A DNA stretch of 64,000 bases, taken from contig CAMGYJ010000002.1 of NCBI GenBank assembly GCA_946122785.1, forward strand, positions 11,482,839 to 11,546,838, given 5' to 3'. This stretch comes from Linum tenue. Taxonomy: Eukaryota > Streptophyta > Magnoliopsida > Malpighiales > Linaceae. The translations under genes were made by a program, and so were the position numbers. The stretch's first letter is position 1. Each line of letters starts with the position of its first letter. Of the stretch, positions 10,521 through 23,897 are shown in pieces. Under the pieces are notes generated by a model. That model did no database searches. It was not told where the DNA came from and worked only from the letters and a program-made list of their open reading frames with translations.

Positions 10521-11645
10521 TTCGTGGAAATGGCAAAGGGACTTCACCAAAATTCCACCTTCCAACTTGTGAGTGAGGTTGCGTCTGTTCAAGGCTTCAA
10601 GCCATTGTATCTTGTAGAGAGGTTTAATTGGGATCATGTATAGTTAAACTGATTGGCTCCCAATCGTATAATTAAATTTGCATTCATGTATAGGTAACCC
10701 AAAAGGTAAAACTGATTGGAAGTAGTGATTTACATTGATGAGGAGAGTGGCTTAAGTACCAACTCTTGAACAGATTGAAGCTACAAAGTAGGAGCCACTA
10801 ACCCACTAACTAAAACTAATGACGTTACTAACTAATAATAATAAAATTAATTATTTACAGAAATTGAATTTATGCACAGCCCTTATCATTCCATTCCTTG
10901 AATTTCCACCAACGATGTTTTCACTCCCCTTTTAGTCAGAGAATTCATTGTAGTAATAAATACAATAAAAAGGCATACATAATTAATGGATTCTTTATTG
11001 TGTATAATTAAAAGGATATTTTACTATAAACGAAGCATGATAGATCGACAGGGGGATAAAAGAAGCATGAGTCTTGATGAAAAAGGGGGAAAAAATCACC
11101 ATAGATAAAAAATCATTATAATCAACCTAATTGGAACTGCTTAGAACAAAAGCGGATTAAAATCTCCCCCAATGAAATTCATTTGCAATTTCATAGGTAG
11201 TCCCTACTTCCACTTCTATAATTTTGACAAAACATTGCAATTTCATCAATAGTCCCCACTCGTGGGCCAATTTCAATTGCAACCAAATTTGCACCCTTGC
11301 AATAGCTTCTCACATCATAGCAAGTGTAGGATGCAATTGCACCTCCTTGCTTAGGAATGACCATTACTGCATCTCGTCACCTGTCTTAGGGAAATTAGCC
11401 ATGGCAAATTCACAAAATACTGCATGCATAGAAAAATATTTGTCTGGATAATTAAAAAAATGGGAGACTTTCCTAGTCAGATGATGTACTGGCTCCCCTC
11501 AGTACCTGACAGTTTTGAGTGCTGGAGAAAAAGACTGGAAAAAAAAAAAAAACAACGAAGCCTTAACAAAACACATCCAATGATGGCCCCTTCACTGCTC
11601 CATCCCGCCCTGCACTGCTCCACCCCGCCCTGCATCAATCGACTC
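10521..11645. other. AT-rich spacer, no gene seen
   Basis: No protein family, RNA gene or complete transposon is recognisable. There is an A-run at 11540-11551 and a short duplicated 'gcactgctccacccc' motif at 11594-11632. Confidence 0.6.
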
Positions 11646-12497
11646 TCATGTAAGCCGAGGACGTTTGCTTGAGGATGCCTCAGGGGTCTCTTCATGCTCC
11701 GTATGCCGAAGTTCATGAAAAGTATTGGTCACTTCGACGATACGGTAGACTGGCAAATAGGCGGAATGGTCCTCCCTAGCATAAACCCCCATATCCATCC
11801 CAACCCTTCCAAGAAAGGTGGTCAAGAAGGTGGCATATGGAAAGGCAGTGTACCAGTTTTCCCCTCTAGGAGCCGCCTCAACCATGTTAACGCACATGAG
11901 AGATGCGAGGTTAAGAGGAACACCTCTTTGAGCTTGCACAAGGATAAACAGGTCAAGTGTACGAATTATTGAATGACCTCTGTACCTTGGCATGAAGCAG
12001 TTGACGATCATCCAATGGAGGAATCGAAGAGGATCTGGGAGGTAAGAAGCCTGGATCTTCCCATTCGTCAGTTTCCCCAGTTCAACTTCAAAATCAAAAT
12101 CGTACAGCCGCCGAAGATCGCTTCTGCTATCAATGTGGTGTCCTGCGGCGGGGAGATCGAGGATCTCAGCAAACTGATGAGGCTGGAAGCAGACTCTATG
12201 ACCCAGGAAGACCGACACGAGATGAGAATCGGAGGGACCAGACAGCTCTAAATTGTGGTAGAACTTCCTCACCACATGCGGGCAGTAACTGGTGCTTCCT
12301 CGACTCCGGAGATCGAAGAACTTTTCCCAGCCAAGATTTTTAATTAACTTCTTAACTTCTTGAGGGAAAGGACTCATGTTGATGAACTCGTACTCGGCCA
12401 CAATAGTCGTCTTGCTCGTGAATGAAAGATAGTCCGCGAGACTTGTGGTGGTTCGGCAGTCGTCGTTTGATAGAGTTAGAATGCCCATGTTTGCCAT
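11646..12497 (-). CDS. Putative plant transposon protein (PF20167-like)
   Basis: A single 283-codon frame starting at an ATG (MANMGILTLSN). The central region has the pattern of the 'putative plant transposon protein' family: VRKFYHNL, a VFLGHRVCF beta-strand-like patch, EILDLP, then LRFLHWMIVNCFMPR, LDLFILVQAQRGVPLN and an ATFLTTFLGRVG segment. The C-terminus SSSKRPRLT looks like a basic nuclear targeting tail. Such frames are usually parts of large retrotransposons; no gag or pol adjoins this one. Function in the family is unknown. A decayed relative lies at 15230-16134. The assignment rests on remembered family patterns. Confidence 0.6.
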   Translation of the reverse strand: MANMGILTLSNDDCRTTTSLADYLSFTSKTTIVAEYEFINMSPFPQEVKKLIKNLGWEKFFDLRSRGSTSYCPHVVRKFYHNLELSGPSDSHLVSVFLGHRVCFQPHQFAEILDLPAAGHHIDSRSDLRRLYDFDFEVELGKLTNGKIQASYLPDPLRFLHWMIVNCFMPRYRGHSIIRTLDLFILVQAQRGVPLNLASLMCVNMVEAAPRGENWYTAFPYATFLTTFLGRVGMDMGVYAREDHSAYLPVYRIVEVTNTFHELRHTEHEETPEASSSKRPRLT

Positions 12498-13586
12498 GGA
12501 GTCGGAGGAAGAAGGAACAAGGGAAGGTGAAGAAACAAGGGAAGGTGAAGATATGGAGGAAAAAAAAATTGTAGGGAAAGAGAGATTGTAGGTGTAAGAA
12601 AAAGTGGGGGTTGAGTGTGGAGACGTGTGATGGAGACGGTTGAGTCTGGAATGTCAAGAGTTAGAAGATATGGGAAGATATGTAGCAATGATGATGTTAA
12701 CTCGTGTAGGTTAAACTAGGGTAACTAAATCTAGTTAAACTAGGGTTGGCGCTGATACCGCAGGAGAAAACTAATGGGCTCGCACGTTCCAGGCCCAATT
12801 TTGAATATTTCATGGGTCATGTACAAGCCCACGTTTGAATGTTATTTAAAAGCCTCCAAAAATCAATGATCAGACCCAGTCCAACTAGAATTAGTCCTAA
12901 ACGCAGCGTTAATACATAAACACAAATTAAGGAGACCTCTCCATCTGATTCGAATCAAATTAGGTCTTCTTCATCTCCTTCCTCAATCCTCTGGGCGAGA
13001 CGAACACTGCATATCAGGAAACCTTAATTTCACCGAGAGATATAATCACAATAACGCTAAGACAAGATGACAAAGCACTAGTGACATGAACCCTAGGGTT
13101 AGCAAACCTCTTTCAAGGGTTCTTTTCCAAATGAAAAGTTCGATGAACACAATAATAGACATGGTCGCCGTAATCGTGTTAGAAAGAGATAGGCGAGGGG
13201 AAATACAATGGCGAAGAAGAAACAAGACAAATTATTTTTGGGAAATTCAATCTACTTCGAATGTGGATGGGGGGCTTCTCTTGGAACTGTGAAGGGGCGT
13301 CCCTCCAAGACGAGAGAGGGATCGTGTAATTGGTTAGGGAGACTGGAAATTGGTTTGGGCGGCAGTGGGTCTACCCAATTGGGTTTGGGTCTTAATCCAT
13401 TTAATTTAAACGGGGCAGTTAGTTGGACTAAGATGAAAACTAACTTAACGCGGAGGAGGCTTTTTGTAATTTGTTTAGTTATTTAGTGGCGCAGCTAGGT
13501 TTAACAAACGTGAGCCGTGGAGATTGAAAACGAACGGTGAAGATCGGCCAAGGTACCCGTACCCGGGTTTTGCCCTGGGCACCGTA
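12498..13586. other. No gene recognised
   Basis: It includes a purine-rich tract (12500-12600) just upstream of the PF20167-like frame, where a 5' leader or promoter would lie. The rest has short open frames without family resemblance. The piece at 13540-13586 ('ccgggttttgccctgggcacc') resembles 28088-28110. Confidence 0.5.
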
Positions 13587-13624
13587 GAAGTCACCATATA
13601 TATATATATATATATGGCGACTTC
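13587..13624. repeat. Near-perfect 38-bp palindrome centred on (TA)n
   Basis: 'gaagtc' and 'gacttc' flank a (TA)n tract, with one mismatch pair next to them (accat/atggc). The left flank resembles the flank of the (TA)n tract at 28113-28133. It is probably a fold-back remnant of a small transposon or a microsatellite inside one. Confidence 0.6.
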
Positions 13625-14089
13625 TATCGTACACCACCTAATCGCCCCCGTACGCGCGATCTGGATGGTCAGCAAAATTCCGGATCCGTTTTCTGTGTAA
13701 TGGATTATTAATTACCATGTAAATTACAATACACATCTCTTAACTCACAAAGTTTACATTGCAGTCCAGTTCTGTCAATCGGTTCAACCGCTCGGTTTAC
13801 ACCTTGCTGACCCTACCCAAATGAGGCAACCCTTTTCTCCTTCGCTCAGATCACCAACCATTTCTTTGCCTCTGTCTAGCTCATGCTCTTTCTCTCTTGT
13901 TTCTATTTTCCATCTCTCTCAACCTCTCACCCTCTCCCGTTGGTGCCTTCTCCATGCCGACAATCCATTGCCCCCATTCACTACTACCAATCGATTTGAC
14001 TTCGATAAATGTACAAGTGTATGGTTATTCAAGTTTATTGTCCTTAGATTCGTGATGCAACCCGAAATCTCATACAACTGACATAGAAT

Positions 14090-14811
14090 TTTCATAAGTT
14101 TCTTAAAGCACGTCACAAGTCCCACAAAGCGGACCACAAGTTTATGAAAATGCACCATAATTCACATAAAGCACACCACTTGTTTCTTAAAAGCATACCA
14201 CAAGGTTCTTAAATCACACCAAAAGGTTCTTGTATTGTCGTTATATTATTTTAGTGTCACGTGAAGCTTTTTGTTCCAGGTCAATCTGTGGCCTTCTTAT
14301 CAGTGATATTTAGGGTTTGTTTCAGACGAAGGAAGAAGACGAAGAATACATAATGTTAATTGAACTGTGGGTTAATAGTTAGGATAAAACATGTTTGCCA
14401 AATAACGCGACTAATTGGGATTAAAGTAATGAACTAGTCCTAGATCCAATTATGAATTCTCACATTGGCTTAATGGGCTTTTTAAACTCTGGACCATTTC
14501 AGTTCAGGTTGAAAGCTTAGTAAATGTTTTATTGTTGATTAGTTTTCGGAACTTCTACACGTATTAATACATGATGAATTGTTAAATTTTTATGGAAATT
14601 ATAAAGGCAATAGTTTTCCTTTTTTACCCATCCTCACCAAACACCACAAGTTTGTGAAAGAACACTACAATATTCTTAAAGCTCCACATCGTTTCGAATG
14701 CGTACAACAACCTTACCACACCACAAGTTTATCTATAGCAGACCTTAAGTTTCGTAAAGTACACCACAAGCATCTTGAAGCATACCAAACACCTTAAAGC
14801 ATACCAAAAAT
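14090..14811. repeat. Short interspersed motif array 'accacaag...cttaaagc'
   Basis: A 25-30-bp motif, roughly 'caccacaagtttcttaaagca', occurs many times at 14095-14240 and 14640-14810 with irregular spacing, and again at 16400-16690. The copies are degenerate and carry no constant coding frame. Between the two blocks (14240-14640) I see nothing else. Confidence 0.6.
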
Positions 14812-15229
14812 CTACCCATTAGGAGTTCCTATAGGTAATTATTAGTAGGACGGCATTACCGGTGCAACGTCAAAGTGTAGGAGGTAAGTAATATTTAATG
14901 CCAAAATTGATTTCGTGGTAAGTGTTTACTTTTTGGACGGAATTATTAATTGGTAGGGGTCTTTTTAATGGTTGTTAGTATCCGTTCATGATTACCTCAA
15001 CCACTTTCAGTTTCCATATTTTTTGTATTCTTCAGTTTCCATACTTATCTCTAGCCGGTCTCTTTGTTTTAGATTTTTAACCTAAGCGTGTATCTTTATA
15101 TTTCATTCCATCTTTTCACGTTCCTTCTTTTTGCATCACTTCCCCTTTGTTTCGTTTCGCCCCTATTTTTATTTGGTTCCTTTCTCTAGATGAAAATGGC
15201 TCACCACATCCCCTTTCTCCATGCTATTC

Positions 15230-16134
15230 GAAACCTTTGTCAACAAGCTTGTTAATGACCCCCATGAAAGGAATCACGATCGGTTCCAGAGATTGTTTGC
15301 TGCTCGTGCTCTGGCCACCAAATTCATTGTGGACCCTATAGAATTTTGAGATCTCGACATCCATGTTGGTCACTACATCAATAAACTTGGATGAGGGTTT
15401 CTTCTTCACCCCCTCCCTCTGCCAGCATGTCCTCTGGCTGCTAGGTATTTCTAAGCAAACAAGCAGTGCAAGGGTGTTGATTACGAGAGTTCTCGACTAT
15501 CGTTGCTGGTTATGAGATTAGTCTAATAACTGAAGGCCTAGGTTAGATTCTTAACATTCCCAATCGTGGCATCCCAATTGATCATGAGAAAGAAATGAGT
15601 GGGTACAAATTCAATCCCATTGAGAAATATGAGGAGCTTCTTCAAAGAGATGCACTTCCCAATGAAATTTTCACTACTTCATCTCCGAATCGTTTGCAAA
15701 GGATCCTTCACTTTTTCATCACCCATGTGTTTCTTCCCCGCAGCCACTCACTGGATGTCGTCACTGAGCTTGATCTCTGGGTGCTCTCCAATGGCTTGGA
15801 TGGTCGAAAGCTGGACTATTCCCACTTGTTTTTTTGGATGCATGGTCAGAGCAAGTAGTGAGGAATACATGGGTGTTTGCCATTCGGTGGTTACATTGCC
15901 CTTCTGCTGGCCAACCTTGATATTCCTCTCAATGCTTTTGTTTCCGAAGAACCATCCGTCACTGTACCTGCCCCCCTCATCATGACGCACTATGTTATCC
16001 CGCATAGGCCTTCAACATTGGCAGAAGAGGTTGTTGTCGCCGCGGCTCAGGATGTTGGTGCTCGAGTAGTAAGATATCGCAAAAGGCGCCATTGTTCCTC
16101 TTCCTCATCACCATTGAGTATGATAGTTTTCTAG
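15230..16134 (+). pseudogene. Decayed PF20167-like transposon protein
   Basis: Pieces in different frames are interrupted by stops. One runs at about 15225-15350 (ETFVNKLVNDPHERNHDRFQ and RALATKFIVDP), one at 15595-15858 (HFFITHVFLPRSH then LDLWVLSNGLDGRKLDYSHL), and one at about 15877-16134 (PFGGYIALLLANLDIPLNA). The order and spacing match the frame at 11646-12497 (LHWMIVNCFMPR ... LDLFILVQAQRGVPLN). At least two frame changes and several stops make it non-coding. This is family-level inference. Confidence 0.45.
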
Positions 16135-17039
16135 ATGTTACAAGTGAGGATTCTGGAGGGGATGGGTCTGGCGTGCAACATTAGTGAAAGGGAAGGGACG
16201 AAGGGTCGGTATTTCAGCTGTCGATTTTTGGTGATTTTTGTTATATGATTTACTTTATTTCTACTTTGAATGATGTAGGACTTTCATTGTACTAGAACTT
16301 TTGCTATGTTGAATTATATTTTGGATTTAATGAAATTGGGATTGGTAGAATAATATAGTAAATCAGACCAGATGAAAGTGGTACCTACCACTGAGCATAG
16401 AAAGCGCACCATAAGTTACTTTATGCATACCACAAGTTACGTAAAAGCATCTCAGAGGTCTATGATGTAGTTTTTGAAAGTAGTTTGGTGTGGAAGGTTT
16501 CGTGTTTGTTGTTGAATTTTTAGATGTTGAAGTTAAAGAGTATACAGGTCAATGATGTAGTTGTTAAAAGCACAATACAAGTGTCGTCGGATCAGATATT
16601 AAAGTCAAGAACCACAAATCCTAGAAAGAGTACCATAATTTAATATATAGAAACCACACGTTGCGTAAAAGCACCTCAGAGGCACCATAAAGTCGATCGG
16701 TATGTACTTTCCGACCACACAAATCCATCGTAGCAATGTATATGCTTAATGAAGTTAGTCGGGTGCAATACATGATAAGTATGTTTAAATATCGACCTGG
16801 GCCGGTCCGTCTACCCCTACTTCAGTATGGTTTTGAAAACTCTTATGTGAGAAGGATCACTCGGGTGTCGCTTCCCCCTAACTACTACCATGGTATGTGA
16901 ACCGAAATGATTGCTATGGGCAAGGTGATCGCAAACCGCTAGGGGATGCAAATATGGTTGTATACCACACTCATGATTGCTAAACCGAGGAATACAAATT
17001 AGGCTGTCACTCGGTCCTCTCGGTTTAGGCAATCAATGG
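16135..17039. repeat. Degenerate 'accacaagttacgtaaaagca' repeats, no gene
   Basis: Further copies of the motif seen at 14.1-14.8 kb lie at 16395-16450 and 16610-16690. The remainder has no recognisable gene. Confidence 0.5.
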
Positions 17040-18170
17040 TTGACTTACTCCTCACTCAACCCGATGGTTGGACGGCTTAATCGCACTTAACCAATTGCTT
17101 AATCCAATATTGAGGTTTTGCCCTAAATTAACCTAGTTAGCAGACTTAAAAAAGCCCTAGGAATACCAACTCAATTGAGTCTCCCTTGGAAGGGGGTTTT
17201 CCTCTCTAATCTAGGTCAAGTGGCTAATTATATTGCTAAGTACCAACATGCACAACCCTTAGATTGCTAAGCACAAACATGCACAATCCTTAGATTGCTA
17301 AGCACACATATGCACAATCCTTAGGTTGCTAAGCACAAACATGCACAATCAACATGAATAATACCTCAATCATTGAATTAAATAACACCCATAAACAATC
17401 ATTCAATTCACATAATAGAAAACTACATAGTAGCTAGCTAGGGTTTCACAACACACAAGTGAAAAAGAAATATACTCCATGCTAGAAATGGGAGAAAGAC
17501 AAGGGGAAGATGTAGAAACAATCATGAAGGAGGCTTCTAATCTTCTTGGCACTTGTGCTGAACTTCTCTTAGAAAGAATCTTCCAAAATCCACTCTTGGA
17601 GCAAAACCCTAGCCTCCTTCTCCTTTGGTTCGTCTTTCTGTCTGTAAAATCTGAAGAAGGCTTTCTCACTCAAGTGGGCTCTCCCCTCTCTCTTCCTTTC
17701 AGCTCATCTTTTAAACAGGGAACGAGCTCAGTTCACGACCTCAGTTCATGGCCGTGAATTCTGAAATGCGTCCGTGAACTCAAGGCTGGTGCTAAAACGC
17801 ATCGCTTCGCTTGCACGTGTTCACGGTCCACAACTCCTGTTCACGGTCTTAGTGACCGTGAACTCAATTAGCGCCAGTAACTTGAGTTTTGGCCCTGGAC
17901 GCCTCAATGTTCATGGGCAACAGCTCTTCTTCACGGTCATACAAGACCGTGAACTCGCCGTTTTTCACCTCTTCTCCTGGTTTTCGCTCCTTTTCGTCCA
18001 ACTTTCGACTTCGGGGCGCTGGTTTCACCTGTTAAATCCTGAAACACGCTAAAACATGAGAAAGCTAGTGTAAAACCACCATTTTAGGTGCGAAAATGCC
18101 ACAAACGCCTAAGGAAAATGGGGGCAAAATATGTACAATTAGGCCTGAATCAATTTTATAATTGGACCAT
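17040..18170. mobile_element. LTR-retrotransposon-like repeat with 'ttcacggtc/gaccgtgaac' motifs
   Basis: This stretch is related to 44.2-45.3 kb: both carry repeated gttcacggtctta...gaccgtgaactc inverted motifs (17715-17960 here) in the same surroundings, after a 'ccctag' and CT-rich leader. There is also a fourfold short repeat 'ttgctaagcacaaacatgcacaatcc' at 17230-17350. Coding regions are absent, so I read it as an LTR or non-coding retrotransposon segment. Ends could not be fixed. Confidence 0.45.
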
Positions 18171-18764
18171 ATAAATAAAAGCACAAGAAATGTTTACTAT
18201 TCATTAAGGAAAAAATAGGCGATTTTATCTTTTCGGGGTAATGACCAATTCTACGGTACAGTGCAACCAGTTCTAGGATAAGTCCTTTAATTTTCACTTA
18301 AATAATAGGAACCATATTAAATTATTTCTTTAATATTAGCTAAAATTTTATAATTATTAATTAAAATATTTAACATGCAATCAATTCACAATATTTATCA
18401 ATTCACATTTTATAAAAATTGCATAAACAACATTCTATAACAGTTACATAAATTATAAATTCATTCGTACAATGGTAGACATTACATAAACTAAAATTTA
18501 TAGCGGGAGAGCTGTTATGTAAGCAAGATATTAATGAGCATTCTTTAATGATTAAAATTTATGAACATATAATCATTTTATATGTATCAATTAAACAAAA
18601 ATATCATATAAGTCTTCCATAATGATTATACACTACATAATCCTTTTATAGGGATAATTATTAATTATGTATCACTGCAAACTTTTCGTGACAATATCAG
18701 TGGCAGCAATTTTGCCACAACTTTTCAACCACTATGAAAGATTTAACAACGAGTAATTCTACTG
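18171..18764. other. Very AT-rich, no gene seen
   Basis: Only low-complexity AT-rich sequence with no recognisable feature; probably inactive transposon DNA. Confidence 0.5.
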
Positions 18765-19345
18765 CTAAATGATATTTTTTGTAATGTTGGGTAGAGTCAC
18801 CATGCCTTCCCACACAACATTGTTGCAAATCGCCACACCCGAGTATTCTTTGGATCTTAGCATATTCTCAATTACAAGACTCCAATATTCAAAATCTACA
18901 TCAAGTTTTGATATGCACATCTGTGCAAACCCATTGTTCTCACTCATCAATTCTCTTTACTCAAACACAAAGAAGCTCTCTTTCAAAAGTTTGGAGCTTC
19001 TCACCCCCTCTTTATAGGATCCTTTCCAACCACTAATGTTTTCCGTAATTACTGCAATGACAATGCATATTTCTCATTTAAAAAGTACGACAAATTGACC
19101 ATTTTTGTATTGAAATGAACAAGTAAACATAAATGCTGAATGTTGCCACATTTATCAGCCTCCATCCCATGAACAACCAACTAACTACTTTAATTACCCG
19201 TCAAACGAAACGAAAGCTACTCACAAGGGGTTAAAGTTTGCACAGATTTGAAGACAAGAATAACATGTGCTTAATAAATGGGGGTCACCGAAAATCGAAC
19301 ACAAGACCTCTCGGTCACAGAAGACTCTGATACCATGAGTTGGTC
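18765..19345 (-). pseudogene. Ty1/Copia retrotransposon 5' remnant (PBS and gag start)
   Basis: On the minus strand, 'tggtatcagagtc' at about 19331-19343 matches the initiator-Met tRNA primer-binding site typical of plant Copia elements. It is followed by a leader and then, at 18950-18765, a gag N-terminus (FAQMCISKLDVDFEYWSLVI then ENMLRSKEYSGVA). This resembles the usual 'P-K-F-x-G-x-Y-D-x-W' gag opening. The rest of gag and all of pol are missing. It lies just downstream of the methyltransferase gene at 19587. Confidence 0.65.
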
Positions 19346-19586
19346 CCAATAACTCAAGTTGTTGGGAGAAGTTCAATCGTAGATCATATACCACAACACT
19401 AACACCACCATCAACAATCTTTATGAAATCAACACAAGGCGCACAAGCGATCACGACATTATTGAATTTCTGATTATGAGATAGTACAAAACCAAGGAAA
19501 TGGTGACATTACAAGAAGACGAAAACAAAGGAAGCATCTGAAACAAGGACATCAAGCATATGCATGGCTCGATAAATAAGTATGTT

Positions 19587-21927
<2,341 letters not shown>

Positions 21928-22380
21928 TTTTGTTTTGTTTCCGTTAGACTACAGTTTCTTTCTTCTCTTTTTGCCTCTGAAGTGGAAAATGGAACAATTC
22001 TTTATATAGAGGAGAAGGAGCAGGTGGATGCAATACAAGGAAGGAAGGGAGGGAGCGTGGCCGGGTTTGAAAATTAGTAGCACCGGTTTAATTATGGAAA
22101 GGACAGAAAATGGCGACCCTAGTTATCAGTTGAGCCTCTTAGTCATTGGTGTTGGGTAGGGAAAATAAATTAAGTTCAAGAGTAGGTACAACAACATAGA
22201 AAATGCGGAAGGTAGGGGTAGTTGGTAATTAATATATATTAATATTAATTAATAATAATAATATATTAAAGGCTAACATGTGAGTTATTATTCATTAGTG
22301 GCTCTCACTCTCCTCCAAGTGCAAGTGGGAAAGTTACAAGTCTTTCTTTTACTCCACTCTTCATTCTACAACCTTTGTGT

Positions 22381-22560
22381 TTAGTTATTGTTCGCTAGGT
22401 TTTCGTCTATGACTTTTTGCACAAATCATCGCCTTTGTGTTTTGTTATTGTTCGTTAGGTTTTCACCTATGGTTTTTTGCAAAAATCACCGCCTTTGTGT
22501 TTTGTTATTGTTCGTTAGGTTTTCGTCTATGACTTTTTGCACAAATCATCGCTTTTGCCC
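22381..22560 (+). repeat. Three tandem 60-bp units
   Basis: Units at 22381-22440, 22441-22500 and 22501-22560 each contain 'ttattgttcg' and 'ttttttgcaaaaatca'-like sequence with a few mismatches. A diverged copy recurs at 23140-23190. Confidence 0.9.
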
Positions 22561-22633
22561 ACCATTTTGCAACCCATCTCGCAATACTGTTAGCGGAATC
22601 CTAAGTTGTTCCCCACCACTGTTTTCCAAAGCT

Positions 22634-22866
22634 CAAAGCAGTCAAAATCGGGATTTTGAACGTAAAACTATAGGATTTTACTTAGCCATTCGTATCCTGA
22701 TTTTACTGTCAAATCGGTGGATCTTAAAATCGGTTAAAATTGGGATTAAAATAGGTAAAATCGGGATTTTGAAGGGATTTTACCGATCTTGAGTTCCCGA
22801 GTTAAATTACACTTATGGGTCAATTGAATGGGTAGGGTTGATTGCCTCTCGATTTTAACTGCTTTT
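22634..22866. mobile_element. Small hAT-like MITE with AAATCG repeats
   Basis: It starts caaagcagtcaaaatcggg and ends cgattttaactgctttt, inverted to each other. Flanking 8-mers ccaaagct and caaaagcc match at six of eight positions, consistent with an aged hAT target duplication. The inside is dominated by 'aaaatcggg/ggatttt' motifs. It is the same family as 29577-30423. Confidence 0.65.
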
Positions 22867-23897
22867 CAAAAGCCGATACCACGAGTTTTGTATCGGGACC
22901 GAGTTGACATCTGTAGTATTTTTTTCTTTTTCCCCCCCTTTTTGTTGAGCATGATCACAATTGAACCCAATCACATGGGTATCCTAACTAGAACACAAAT
23001 CGTCGTCTTTGCCTACCATTTTGTAGTCCATCTCGAAATACTGTTGGCGGAATCCTAAATTGTTCCCCACCATCATTTTCCAAGGCCGCTACCACGAGTT
23101 TTGTATCGGGACCGAGTTTATTCCTCTTTACTGTTTTGTTATTGTTCGCTAGGTTTTCGTCTATGTCTCTTTGCACAAATCATCACCTTTGCCCACTATT
23201 TTGCAACCCATTTTGAAATACTATCGACGGGATCCAAAGTTGTTCCCCACCATCGTTTTTCAAGGCCGCTACCACGATATTTGTAAAAGGACTAAATTTC
23301 ATCCTCTTTATTGTTTTTTCTTTCTTTTTTCCTTTTTGTTGAGCATGATCACAATTGAACCCAAATCAATGGGTATCCAACCTAATTCGTTCTAGTCAAA
23401 GTAACTTGAAACCAACTTTAGCATTTATAAATTTCTCTTTTTTCTCTTTTTGTTGGGAAGACAATTGAACCCGAATCTAAGGTTTTGAAGAGTGTTGTAT
23501 TGTGAGCAAGGTTTAGCCGCTTTTGTAGTTGGCAGGTTGGACTAAGTATTAATTTGTTTAAAAAATTGTTCAAAGCGAGTTGAAGACGTTGTTGACCAGT
23601 TTTAGATCAAAAGCGAGTTTTGTATGCTTAATATTTTTTATTTCTCATTTTTCTTTTTGTTGAGAATGAAAATTGAACCCTGACACATTGTTGACATGTT
23701 TCGTATCGAGAGCGAGTTCTATCCTCTTTTGTAATTGATAGGTTGGATAAATTGTGAATTTGTTAAAACTGGGTCGACCCGGTCAAAGCGAGTTGAACGC
23801 AGTGTTGATAGTTTGGGGTCAAGAGCGGGTTTTATCCACTTTAGTATTTTTTTTAATATTTTTTCTTTTGGTTGAGAATGAAAATTGAGTCCAGACA
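22867..23897. repeat. Degenerate dispersed repeats, no gene
   Basis: Motifs such as 'ttgttgagcatgatcacaat', 'ggccgctaccacgagttttg' and 'tcaaagcgagttgaa' recur two to four times here and again at 35840-36040. They appear to be pieces of one decayed repeat family. Confidence 0.5.

Noticed and set aside
10252..10536. 94-codon Pro/Asn/Lys-rich repeat protein on the minus strand
   Set aside because: It is the antisense translation of a minisatellite and the periodicity follows the DNA repeat.
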